A DNA stretch of 64,000 nt. Origin: Artemisia argyi (taxonomy: Eukaryota > Streptophyta > Magnoliopsida > Asterales > Asteraceae). Position numbers and translations under genes: made by a program. The stretch lies in NCBI GenBank assembly GCA_030686995.1, contig CM060685.1, positions 22,304,065-22,368,064 on the forward strand. Direction: 5' to 3'. This document shows, piece after piece, positions 1-13,331 of this stretch. Position 1 is the first letter of the stretch, and every line of letters begins with the position of its first letter. The notes beneath the pieces are model-generated. The model did not search any database and was not told where the DNA came from. It saw nothing but the letters and a program-made list of their open reading frames with translations.

Positions 1-238
1 TGTTACTGTGAAACTTGAGAACTTTGTATTGAAAACCTTATGTTGTTTTAATGAATCAGATATGTATCTTTTTAAAATGGCTCATATAAAGGTCGTTCTT
101 TATACCTGGTGACTTTGTGCTATGAAGTCATGCCACCGGTTACCTCTCCACTGTGAAAGAAGTTTATCTACAAAAGAACACATACTATATATGGTATATG
201 AATATAGTTGGACACTTATATAAATAGAATGTTTCTCT

Positions 239-1594
<1,356 letters not shown>

Positions 1595-3165
1595 TGATGA
1601 CGTGTAGTATGGACAACAGGCTTACCGGGCCTGACCTATTTCATACAAATCGGGCCTGTACCAGATCACGCACGATCGGGCCCCGACCCTACGAACAAAC
1701 TGGGCTCCAGTCCAATGATGAGACGAAAAGTGTACCACCTTTAAGGGGTCATTTAAGCCCGAATTCGTAATTATTTGATCAAATATTGCCCTAAATCGTT
1801 CCTTTTGTCATTTTAGGTACTTTTGGAGAGAAATCTGGAAAATGAAGCATTTTAGACGTTTTTGGAGCATAAAAGTGAAGAAAACGGCAAAGTCTCAAAT
1901 TCCTTGCTGGGAACAGTACCTGACTACGTCAAGGGTTTACTAGTGACGGCGTCAAGAGTGACAAAAGAGGTGGATGTAGAACTTATAACATGACGGGCCA
2001 GAACATTTTCTTTGTTATTGGCCTGATGGCGTCACCAAGGCCGTCAGTGTCCAAATACACGTGACGGACCAGAGAAGATTTGCACATGAAGGCGTCAAGA
2101 CTGGATCTAGGCAATACGAATTACACTTTGGCGGCGAGTTGACGGCGTCAGAGGCTAATACATGACGCCGTCAGGATACTCTGTCTATATATATTTTTCC
2201 AATTTTTCATTGTAAAGTGTGGAACTTTTGTGGAACAAGTTGTGTAAAAACCCTATGTCGAATTTCCTGCATATTGAAGGGGTTTCAAACCCTTCTTTCT
2301 TCCATGTTTGAATAAAGATAAGTACTTCAATAATAATTCAATATGTCTATGTATTGTTTGATTCTATCTTATGTTTATATTTCTTTTAACATGTTAGGCT
2401 AGGCTTTTTATTGTGTTTGCTTAGATGTAGTGAAACCTAGATGTTGATTGTTTGTTTATAATTGTTACGGATGATTGTATTCGATGTTAGGCTTAAGAAA
2501 ACTAGCAGACTTCCATTGGTAACTTGCTTGAACGTCTTAAGAAACATGATCGGAGGTGTGCTACGATTTTTGGTTGTATTTAATGCATAAGAGAATTCTA
2601 ATGATCCCATGTTAGGAGCTTTTAACGGCTCGACATAGGAGTGAAGCAGGATCTTATAGAGTTAGGGAATATTGTACATGGCCCTACGACTAGTATTAAG
2701 GAATATAACCCGTCATCCATGCAATTGTAACAAGCTAATCAACCGGTAAAAGATATCTAGGGAGTAATGAAATTTAAGTAACACAACTTTTCTCATTATT
2801 ATTTCCACCACATTAGTAAATTAGTTAATTTTCATTTCTTTTATTTTATTTTGATTGCATCTTAGTTAATTGGGTTAGTTGGCTAGCAACTAATTCCGCC
2901 CACTCCTTCAAAACCTGAGATTTTACTTGCTTTCCATAAAATATAAAAAATACAAAAAGAATCATCCCTCACCTCTAGACCTAGTTTAGTAGGCTTTCTA
3001 ATCCTAGCGACACTATTCTTGAGTTGAACGATCAATCCCCCGGTACTTGTCACTATACTATACTACAACGATCAGGTACTCTGCCTGGTGGGGGTTTTAA
3101 GCTTCTCAAGATCCCTTGAGGGGTAAAACCTGTTGCGAGGGTGCAATTCCCACGTATTAAGGTTT
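1595..3165 (+). mobile_element. Athila-like Gypsy LTR (left element of the nest), approximate bounds
   Basis: The sequence before the primer-binding-like site at 3166 behaves as an LTR plus leader. It starts with TGATGACG at 1595, has a TATA-type stretch near 2180, and is followed by a tRNA-like priming site and then a gag reading frame. Between about 1925 and 2180 the motif GACGGCGTCA or a close variant occurs repeatedly in both orientations. The exact 3' end of the LTR is not resolved, because no second LTR is present in the window to align. The assignment to Athila rests mainly on the gag that follows. Confidence 0.5.
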
Positions 3166-3183
3166 TGGTGCCGCAGCCCGGGG
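3166..3183 (+). other. Primer-binding-site-like motif of the Athila-like element
   Basis: TGGTGCCGCAGCCCGGGG resembles the TGGCGCCG...CCGGGG type of priming site used by Athila-lineage elements. It lies 155 bases before the gag start codon. Confidence 0.5.
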
Positions 3184-3337
3184 AATAGTTAATGTCTAGT
3201 TAGAATTTCTTTTTATTAGGTCTACTTGCTAGATTCCTTTCTAGTAAGATTTTTATTTTTATTTTTAGGTTTTCTTTAGTCTATCTTTTTCTTTGTGTGT
3301 TTGTTCGTAATTTTCATTGACTATTCCGTTCAACGTT

Positions 3338-3798
3338 ATGGAGAACGCGAATCCACCATACTACCGACCACAAAATTCACCCACTCCTAATGACATCTTG
3401 ATGTTTAAACAACATGAAGATGAACCTATCTATGATGCATGGGCTCGTTTTAAATATTTACTCCGAAAAGTCCCTCGTCATAAATTTGATTTGTGGTCCC
3501 AAATTGAAATATTTTACCATCGTGTCGACCACTATATCAAAATGGACATTGACCATGCCGCAGATGGGGACCTTCGGGGATTAAGTGCTGATGATGCATG
3601 GGAAATCATAGAGAATTGTGCCATACTTGCTATAAAAAATGGACAACCCAACAAATGTTGTTACGGATCAATTGATATAAAGTTTGAGGGAACAAGCAAG
3701 AAGTCTCTTTGGGGATAATAAACCTATAGATGAGATACCTAGGTGCACGGAGTGGTTTGATTTCACCATAATACAAGATGAGCACATTGGTAATGTTG
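3338..3798 (+). pseudogene. Broken gag fragment of an Athila-like Gypsy retrotransposon
   Basis: From the ATG at 3338 the frame encodes a Retrotrans_gag-type segment, including DAWARFKYLLRKVPRH and a QIEIFYHRV helix typical of Athila/Gypsy capsid domains. The frame closes at 3718, but the expected protein continues in another frame just after (GDNKPIDEIPR, then WFDFTIIQDE), so there is a one-base frameshift around 3710. The fragment stops at 3793, where a Copia element and then the large element at 3799 interrupt it. No protease, reverse transcriptase or integrase of this element is visible. Non-functional. Confidence 0.75.
3794..3798. repeat. Left target-site duplication TGTTG of the 15 kb element
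   Basis: TGTTG directly precedes the LTR start at 3799 and is repeated at 18815-18819 directly after the right LTR. The same five bases are the first bases of the Copia LTR that resumes at 18815. Confidence 0.9.
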
Positions 3799-4809
3799 TG
3801 TAACCACCCGTAATTTTCGAAACATTATTTTAATAATAGATTTTTATTTATTATTACTTATCTAATTTGCTAAGCATATACGAGCTCACTTGGCTAAATC
3901 ACGGGAAGCTATCCCACGTACTGAGACACGCATTAACATTTGCAGAAAATTTATTTTATCAGAAAATGTGAAATATTATTTTCCTGGCATTTACTAATGA
4001 TTAAAATTTAAAAACGAGAAGGTGTCTCGTTTTTTCTAAAAAATTGAGCCCGCACGCGTACCGATACACAGTTAATTATGGCAAAAGTCAAATATATATT
4101 TTTATGAGTTAGATATAATATTTTTATATCACTATTGTATAAACACACTCTAAACCGTATCTTACGCGTTTTGCTAAAAACGTCAAACCGGGACATCGCG
4201 GCACATATTTAAGCTCAAACGGGACACGAAATAAACCACGAAAAATCAAAATAATTTTTCCCCTAAATATTTCTGTTTTTGCCGCCCCATATGCCAGCTC
4301 ATGGTCACATGTTTTGCTAAGTATGTGTGATGGGTAAAAGAATGCATTACCTTTTTTCATTTTCATGCTAATAACCAACTCGCACTATTACCCACTAGCT
4401 TTTAGGCCCAAATGAGATTCCTTATCTTCTTTTCTTATAATTTGAACAAGACACACATGCATACATTCAGTTCCTTACAAATTTTGCAAAAACAAAGAGC
4501 ATAAACAAGAGTTAGTGATTTTGGAAGCTAAGTGTCTTGCATTTTGGTACTTGGGTTATAAAATTGTTCTTGCCTTCTTGGTTTCTTCTACTCGATCCAC
4601 AAACATCCCACTGTAAGGATTCCAAGTTCCTTAATTTTGTGTTTATGTTGTTTTACTTATATATTAAACATTTTAATATCTAGTAATATGTAACTATCAT
4701 TATGTTTTGAAAACAAAAATGTGTTTCTTGATTTTATTTGACTCGACATACATACAAGTATAGTTAAGAGGTTGTGTGGTGATATCTTGTTTTGTTTAAT
4801 ACTTATAAA

Positions 4810-6895
4810 CACCTTAAAAATAAGCTAGTGCTTATTTAGTTTTTCATTCGACATACACATACAAGTTGTGACTTATTTATGAAAATTTCGGACTAAAAAT
4901 GACTAAGGAAATATAGATCTAAAGTTAACTTGAGTATTGGCTCATTTTGGAAAAAGTGCTTATTTTGTAAAACTTAACAACTTATCTGATAACATTGAGC
5001 TTATTAACTTGTTTTGAAAACTAAAATTTAAACACAACGTATAACCCACTGTTTAGAGTTAACTATTTTGGAATCACAGTTAAGAAGCTAGATAAATACC
5101 AAACATATGCATTATATAACAAAAAGAAGTTGTAGTCCAATGGTGAGGTTGCTCACCCTACAGACTCGAGTTCGAACCCCCTAACTGTCACCATTTTGCG
5201 ATTTTCATTTTTACTAGTTTTACACCTATAGCTCTTGGACTAATGATAACTACTCAATAATTTCTTTTAACAATGGGATAATTGTACTAAGTGTACTACT
5301 AGTTAACTAAATGATAATTGTAAACTATATAAGTACACATATATTGACTATTGACAATGAGATATTTTTGCAACACATGATAAATATGAAATTTTCAGGA
5401 AAACTAAAACATACGAACGGGTCATGCCCGATTTTCGTTAGAAATTTATACTTGGTAAATTTTTCATAAGACCCGACTAAAAGACGAAAACAAACTATCT
5501 TAAATACATATATTCTATTATAAAATAAATCTCACTATCTCTCTTTTAGCTAATTAATTATATATATACTTATATATGTACTGTTAACTAATGACATTCC
5601 TATATTTTTCGACGACGACTATTATTCACGATACTTACTTTGCAGTTGTTTCCCGTACACTTTTCCAAGAGCCAATACATACAAACACTTTTGAAATTAT
5701 TTAAAAATAAACACTACAACACAAGCAACAATAAACACAAACACTTGAGAACACTTAAACTTATTTAAACTTCATCGAGTCTTAAACCTGAAATTGTAAA
5801 CTAACACTTGCCATACTATTCTAGGTCGCGTGTCGGTGCCGCACACTATCACTACTTGACTTTTTACTATCATACTGCTATTTACTAAGGTGAGTTCATA
5901 CCCCCTACTTTTACTTGTTTTTACAACTGTTTTGGGGGAGAATACATGCTCGTTTTTAACTAAACTCAATGCTTGTTTATACTTAAACTCGTTACTTGCT
6001 CTTACTTGAAACATGACTTATTTACTTATTGCATACTGGATTTCCTTATTAAAGACGCAAGTGTTTAAATCATATATGTGAGTTTATAACCCCAACTTTA
6101 CTTATACTTGTTTTACAAACCTTGGGTTGAGAAACATGGAAAACATTTTATGGACCATAAACAATACTTTACGCTCTTAGAACTATTGCGCAGTTAGCCT
6201 AAGCCCCTGAACCCACTGTTATGCCCACCTTCATGAACCGTTAATTCCTGCTGGGAAGCGCGATTGATATAAATAGATCTATTGGGGGTGACTCCCCCCG
6301 TTCGGTTGGCCAGACGGGTCAATGCGGGCGTATATCAAGTCAGATTACGAGTGTATTGGGTTAAACACTCGCTATGGGCGCTGATTATTATTTATGTGCT
6401 ACATGTAGCGCACTGAACTGTCGAGCTTCGGTTGCATGAACTTAGTGCTAGCGTAATAGACTTTTACTTTTATGTGGCATTTTATTCGTTGTAATGATCA
6501 CATACTTTGTCTTTGGTCCAACTTTATGCTTAATACTTATGGTCTACTACTCATATGTTTCTTGACGCTGTGAGTAAAGTAGTAGTCACTAAAACTGAAT
6601 TTGATTTGTATGTGAAAGGTTATTCACACTCGAAAACCTTGTGGTCCACATTACTACATTTACTTGAAAGTAAACTATATTTTCATGACATTGTGAGCGA
6701 CACAATGGTCACAAAACTTTTACAGAACTCACATTTCTTTTATACTAAATTGCTTTTATACAAACCTATGAACTCACCAACCTCGTGTTTACACTTTTTA
6801 GCATGTATTTTCAGGTTTAAGGTGATAACTAACTGTTGAAGGCTTTTGGCATGGTATACACATACAAGTTGTGACTTATTTATGAAAATTTCGGA
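4810..6895 (+). repeat. LTR tandem unit 1 (2086 bp)
   Basis: Begins CACCTTAAAAATAAGC. It differs from units 2-4 by an 8-base segment ATACGAAC near 5412, which is also present in the right LTR. The last 41 bases (6855-6895) repeat a piece of the unit's own start (CATACACATACAAG to TTTCGGA), so the junction with unit 2 contains a small extra duplication. Confidence 0.92.
5133..5180 (+). promoter_or_regulatory. tRNA-like A box and B box (Pol III promoter-like), unit 1
   Basis: TAGTCCAATGG (5133-5143) fits an A box, and GAGTTCGAACCCC (5168-5180) fits a B box about 35 bases further on, the spacing found in tRNA genes and tRNA-derived SINE heads. The same pair recurs in each later unit (about 7219, 9297 and 11375) and in the right LTR (about 16866). 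It may be a SINE head trapped in the LTR. No tRNA cloverleaf was established. Confidence 0.5.
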
Positions 6896-8973
6896 CACCT
6901 TAAAAATAAGCTAGTGCTTATTTAGTTTTTCATTCGACATACACATACAAGTTGTGACTTATTTATGAAAATTTCGGACTAAAAATGACTAAGGAAATAT
7001 AGATCTAAAGTTAACTTGAGTATTGGCTCATTTTGGAAAAAGTGCTTATTTTGTAAAACTTAACAACTTATCTGATAACATTGAGCTTATTAACTTGTTT
7101 TGAAAACTAAAATTTAAACACAACGTATAACCCACTGTTTAGAGTTAACTATTTTGGAATCACAGTTAAGAAGCTAGATAAATACCAAACATATGCATTA
7201 TATAACAAAAAGAAGTTGTAGTCCAATGGTGAGGTTGCTCACCCTACAGACTCGAGTTCGAACCCCCTAACTGTCACCATTTTGCGATTTTCATTTTTAC
7301 TAGTTTTACACCTATAGCTCTTGGACTAATGATAACTACTCAATAATTTCTTTTAACAATGGGATAATTGTACTAAGTGTACTACTAGTTAACTAAATGA
7401 TAATTGTAAACTATATAAGTACACATATATTGACTATTGACAATGAGATATTTTTGCAACACATGATAAATATGAAATTTTCGGGAAAACTAAAACGGGT
7501 CATGCCCAATTTTCGTTAGAAATTTATACTTGGTAAATTTTTCATAAGACCCGACTAAAAGACGAAAACAAACTATCTTAAATACATATATTCTATTATA
7601 AAATAAATCTCACTATCTCTCTTTTAGCTAATTAATTATATATATACTTATATATGTACTGTTAACTAATGACATTCCTATATTTTTCGACGACGACTAT
7701 TATTCATGATACTTACTTTGCAGTTGTTTCCCGTACACTTTTCCAAGAGCCAATACTTACGAACACTTTTGAAATTATTTAAAAATAAACACTACAACAC
7801 AAGCAACAATAAACACAAACAATTGAGAACACTTAAACTTATTTAAACTTCATCGAGTCTTAAACCTGAAATTGTAAACTAAGACTTGCCATACTATTCT
7901 AGGTCGCGTGTCGGTGCCGCACACTATCACTACTTGACTTTTTACTATCATACTGCAATTTACTAAGGTGAGTTCATACCCCCTATTTTTACTTGATTTT
8001 ACAACTGTTTTGGGGGAGAATACATGCTCGTTTTTAACTAAACTCAATGCTTGTTTATACTTAAACTCGTTACTTGCTCTTACTTGAAACATGACTTATT
8101 TACTTATTGCATACTGGATTTCCTTATTATAGACGCAAGTGTTTAAATCATATATGTGAGTTTATAACCCCAACTTTACTTATACTTGTTTTACAAACCT
8201 TGGGGTGAGAAACATGGAAAACATTTTATGGACCACAAACAATACTTTACGCTCTTAGAACTATTGCGCAGTTAGCCTAAGCCCCTGAACCCACTGTTAT
8301 GCCCACCTTCATGAACCGTTAATTCCTGCTGGGAAGCGCGATTGATATAAATAGATCTATTGGGGGTGACTCCCCCCGTTCGGTTGGCCAGACGGGTCAA
8401 TGCGGGCGTATATCAAGTCGGATTACGAGTGTATTGGGTTAAACACTCGCTATGGGCACTGATTATTATTTATGTGCTACATGTAGCGCACTGAACTGTC
8501 GAGCTTCGGTTGCATGAACTTAGTGCTAGCGTGATAGACTTTTACTTTTATGTGGCATTATATTCGTTGTAATGATCACATACTTTGCCTTTGGTCCAAA
8601 TTTATGCTTAATACTTATGGTCTACTACTCATATGTTTCTTGACGCTGTGAGTAAAGCAGTAGTCACTAAAGCTGAATTTGATTTGTATGTGAAAGGTTA
8701 TTCACACTCGAAAACCTTGTGGTCCACATTACTACATTTACTTGAAAGTAAACTATATTTTTATGACATTGTGAGCGACACAATGGTCACAAAACTTTTA
8801 CAGAACTCACATTTCTTTTATACTAAATTGCTTTTATACAAACCTATGAACTCACCAACCTCGTGTTGACACTTTTTAGCATGTATTTTCAGGTTTAAGG
8901 CGATAACTAACTGTTGAAGGCTTTTGGCATGGCATACACATACAAGTTGTGACTTATTTATGAAAATTTCGGA
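6896..8973 (+). repeat. LTR tandem unit 2 (2078 bp)
   Basis: Same start as unit 1 and nearly identical throughout; lacks the 8-base ATACGAAC segment. Shares ACTAAGGAAATATAG near its start with unit 1, whereas units 3 and 4 read ACTAAGAAAATATAG. Confidence 0.92.
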
Positions 8974-11051
8974 CACCTTAAAAATAAGCTAGTGCTTATT
9001 TAGTTTTTCATTCGACATACACATACAAGTTGTGACTTATTTATGAAAATTTCGGACTAAAAATGACTAAGAAAATATAGATCTAAAGTTAACTTGAGTA
9101 TTGGCTCATTTTGGAAAAAGTGCTTATTTTGTAAAACTTAACAACTTATCTGATAACATTGAGCTTATTAACTTGTTTTGAAAACTAAAATTTAAACACA
9201 ACGTATAACCCACTGTTTAGAGTTAACTATTTTGGAATCACAGTTAAGAAGCTAGATAAATACCAAACATATGCATTATATAACAAAAAGAAGCTGTAGT
9301 CCAATGGTGAGGTTGCTCACCCTACAGACTCGAGTTCGAACCCCCTAACTGTCACCATTTTGCGATTTTCATTTTTACTAGTTTTACACCTATAGCTCTT
9401 GGACTAATGATAACTACTCAATAATTTCTTTTAACAATGGGATAATTGTACTAAGTGTACTACTAGTTAACTAAATGATAATTGTAAACTATATAAGTAC
9501 ACATATATTGACTATTGACAATGAGATATTTTTGCAACACATGATAAATATGAAATTTTCGGGAAAACTAAAACGGGTCATGCCCGATTTTCGTTAGAAA
9601 TTTATACTTGGTAAATTTTTCATAAGACCCGACTAAAAGACGAAAACAAACTATCTTAAATACATATATTCTATTATAAAATAAATCTCACTATCTCTCT
9701 TTTAGCTAATTAATTATATATATACTTATATATGTACTGTTAACTAATGACATTCCTATATTTTTCGACGACGACTATTATTCACGATACTTACTTTGCA
9801 GTTGTTTCCCGTACACTTTTCCAAGAGCCAATACTTACGAACACTTTTGAAATTATTTAAAAATAAACACTACAACACAAGCAACAATAAACACAAACAC
9901 TTGAGAACACTTAAACTTATTTAAACTTCATCGAGTCTTAAACCTGAAATTGTAAACTAAGACTTGCCATACTATTCTAGGTCGCGTGTCGGTGCCGCAC
10001 ACTATCACTACTTGACTTTTTACTATCATACTGCAATTTACAAAGGTGAGTTCATACCCCCTATTTTTACTTGTTTTTACAACTGTTTTGGGGGAGAATA
10101 CATGCTCGTTTTTAACTAAACTCAATGCTTGTTTATACTTAAACTCGTTACTTGCTCTTACTTGAAACATGACTTATTTACTTATTGCATACTGGATTTC
10201 CTTATTATAGACGCAAGTGTTTAAATCATATATGTGAGTTTATAACCCCAACTTTACTTATACTTGTTTTACAAACCTTGGGGTGAGAAACATGGAAAAC
10301 ATTTTATGGACCACAAACAATACTTTACGCTCTTAGAACTATTGCGCAGTTAGCCTAAGCCCCTGAACCCACTGTTATGCCCACCTTCATGAACCGTTAA
10401 TTCCTGCTGGGAAGCGCGATTGATATAAATAGATCTATTGGGGGTGACTCCCCCCGTTCGGTTGGCCAGACGGGTCAATGCGGGCGTATATCAAGTCGGA
10501 TTACGAGTGTATTGGGTTAAACACTCGCTATGGGCACTGATTATTATTTATGTGCTACATGTAGCGCACTGAACTGTCGAGCTTCGGTTGCATGAACTTA
10601 GTGCTAGCGTGATAGACTTTTACTTTTATGTGGCATTATATTCGTTGTAATGATCACATACTTTGCCTTTGGTCCAACTTTATGCTTAATACTTATGGTC
10701 TACTACTCATATGTTTCTTGACGCTGTGAGTAAAGCAGTAGTCACTAAACCTGAATTTGATTTGTATGTGAAAGGTTATTCACACTCGAAAACCTTGTGG
10801 TCCACATTACTACATTTACTTGAAAGTAAACTATATTTTTATGACATTGTGAGCGACACAATGGTCACAAAACTTTTACAGAACTCACATTTCTTTTATA
10901 CTAAATTTCTTTTATACAAACCTATGAACTCACCAACCTCGTGTTGACACTTTTTAGCATGTATTTTCAGGTTTAAGGCGATAACTAACTGTTGAAGGCT
11001 TTTGGCATGGCATACACATACAAGTTGTGACTTATTTATGAAAATTTCGGA
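8974..11051 (+). repeat. LTR tandem unit 3 (2078 bp)
   Basis: Nearly identical to unit 2. Shares with unit 4 two single-base markers (ACTAAGAAAATATAG and AGAAGCTGTAGTCC), which suggests that units 3 and 4 come from the most recent duplication. Confidence 0.92.
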
Positions 11052-13088
11052 CACCTTAAAAATAAGCTAGTGCTTATTTAGTTTTTCATTCGACATACAC
11101 ATACAAGTTGTGACTTATTTATGAAAATTTCGGACTAAAAATGACTAAGAAAATATAGATCTAAAGTTAACTTGAGTATTGGCTCATTTTGGAAAAAGTG
11201 CTTATTTTGTAAAACTTAACAACTTATCTGATAACATTGAGCTTATTAACTTGTTTTGAAAACTAAAATTTAAACACAACGTATAACCCACTGTTTAGAG
11301 TTAACTATTTTGGAATCACAGTTAAGAAGCTAGATAAATACCAAACATATTCATTATATAACAAAAAGAAGCTGTAGTCCAATGGTGAGGTTGCTCACCC
11401 TACAGACTCGAGTTCGAACCCCCTAACTGTCACCATTTTGCGATTTTCATTTTTACTAGTTTTACACCTATAGCTCTTGGACTAATGATAACTACTCAAT
11501 AATTTCTTTTAACAATGGGATAATTGTACTAAGTGTACTACTAGTTAACTAAATGATAATTGTAAACTATATAAGTACACATATATTGACTATTGACAAT
11601 GAGATATTTTTGCAACACATGATAAATATGAAATTTTCGGGAAAACTAAAACGGGTCATGCCCGATTTTCGTTAGAAATTTATACTTGGTAAATTTTTCA
11701 TAAGACCCGACTAAAAGACGAAAACAAACTATCTTAAATACATATATTCTATTATAAAATAAATCTCACTATCTCTCTTTTAGCTAATTAATTATATATA
11801 TACTTATATATGTACTGTTAACTAATGACATTCCTATATTTTTCGACGACGACTATTATTCACGATACTTACTTTGCAGTTGTTTCCCGTACACTTTTCC
11901 AAGAGCCAATACTTACGAACACTTTTGAAATTATTTAAAAATAAACACTACAACACAAGCAACAATAAACTCAAACACTTGAGAACACTTAAACTTATTT
12001 AAACTTCATCGATTCTTAAACCTGAAATTGTAAACTAAGACTTGCCATACTATTCTAGGTCGCGTGTCGGTGCCGCACACTATCACTACTTGACTTTTTA
12101 CTATCATACTGCAATTTACTAAGGTGAGTTCATACCCCCTATTTTTACTTGTTTTTACAACTGTTTTGGGGGAGAATACATGCTCGTTTTTAACTAAACT
12201 CAATGCTTGTTTATACTTAAACTCGTTACTTGCTCTTACTTGAAACATGACTTATTTACTTATTGCATACTGGATTTCCTTATTATAGACGCAAGTGTTT
12301 AAATCATATATGTGAGTTTATAACCCCAACTTTACTTATACTTGTTTTACAAACCTTGGGGTGAGAAACATGGAAAACATTTTATGGACCACAAACAATA
12401 CTTTACGCTCTTAGAACTATTGCGCAGTTAGCCTAAGCCCCTGAACCCACTGTTATGCCCACCTTCATGAACCGTTAATTCCTGCTGGGAAGCGCGATTG
12501 ATATAAATAGATCTATTGGGGGTGACTCCCCCCGTTCGGTTGGCCAGACGGGTCAATGCGGGCGTATATCAAGTCGGATTACGAGTGTATTGGGTTAAAC
12601 ACTCGCTATGGGCGCTGATTATTATTTATGTGCTACATGTAGCGCACTGAACTGTCGAGCTTCGGTTGCATGAACTTAGTGCTAGCGTGATAGACTTTTA
12701 CTTTTATGTGGCATTATATTCGTTGTAATGATCACATACTTTGCCTTTGGTCCAACTTTATGCTTAATACTTATGGTCTACTACTCATATGTTTCTTGAC
12801 GCTGTGAGTAAAGCAGTAGTCACTAAAACTGAATTTGATTTGTATGTGAAAGGTTATTCACACTCGAAAACCTTGTGGTCCACATTACTACATTTACTTG
12901 AAAGTAAACTATATTTTCATGACATTGTGAGCGACACAATGGTCACAAAACTTTTACAGAACTCACATTTCTTTTATACTAAATTGCTTTTATACAAACC
13001 TATGAACTCACCAACCTCGTGTTGACACTTTTTAGCATGTATTTTCAGGTTTAAGGTGATAACTAACTGTTGAAGGCTTTTGGCATGG
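11052..13088 (+). repeat. LTR tandem unit 4 (last copy, runs into the LTR end)
   Basis: Carries the unit-3 markers at its start. Instead of the 41-base junction piece it continues into GGCATGGCATGGCATGGTC and the LTR 3' part, as the single copy in the right LTR does. Confidence 0.9.
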
Positions 13089-13318
13089 CATGGCATGGTC
13101 ATAGATTACTCTGATATATCTGGGACCGCATAAATTCTTTTATGGGCCTTATTACCACACTATTTTTGGAATGATGTAAACTAAATGTTTCAACTATGAA
13201 ATTTATGTTTAATGGTTGAGTTAAAACCATTCTTTGTTCCTTGCGTTATGATACCAATTTAGTAGCACCCCAGTGACATTATTTTCTGCTGCGACCCATT
13301 TTTAGGGGTGTTACAGAT

Positions 13319-13331
13319 TGGTATCAGAGCC
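13319..13331 (+). other. Primer-binding site (initiator tRNA-Met type) of the 15 kb element
   Basis: TGGTATCAGAGCC begins three bases after the end of the left LTR at 13315. This is the classic complement of the 3' end of plant initiator methionine tRNA and fixes the element's orientation as plus. Confidence 0.95.

Larger units (their letters stand above)
3799..13315 (+). repeat. Left LTR, 9517 bp, expanded by three extra tandem units
   Basis: Starts TGTAACCACCCG and ends GGGGTGTTACA. Compared with the right LTR (3283 bp) it is longer by 6234 bp, which equals 3 x 2078. Order: 1011 bp of unique start, four tandem units (4810-13088), then ~227 bp of unique end. Short open frames of 78-94 residues recur in every unit on both strands, but they have no recognisable domain and are best regarded as chance frames. 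Confidence 0.93.

Noticed and set aside
5126..5200. A true tRNA gene at the A/B box pair
   Set aside because: Boxes fit, but I could not draw an acceptor stem or anticodon arm, so it was kept only as a promoter-like motif.
5772..6014. Recurrent 80-residue open frame on the minus strand, found in all tandem units and the right LTR
   Set aside because: Its recurrence is fully explained by the DNA repeat; it has no domain, and all five copies sit in LTR sequence. Conservation here reflects recent duplication, not selection on protein.
6555..6839. Recurrent 78-94 residue open frame on the plus strand in each tandem unit
   Set aside because: Same reason; the frame's length varies with single-base changes (94 residues in unit 1 and 78 elsewhere) and no family is recognised.
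3799..13315. CRISPR-like or satellite array interpretation of the 2.08 kb repeats
   Set aside because: Units are long, directly adjacent and bounded by LTR sequence; eukaryotic context; no short repeats with spacers.
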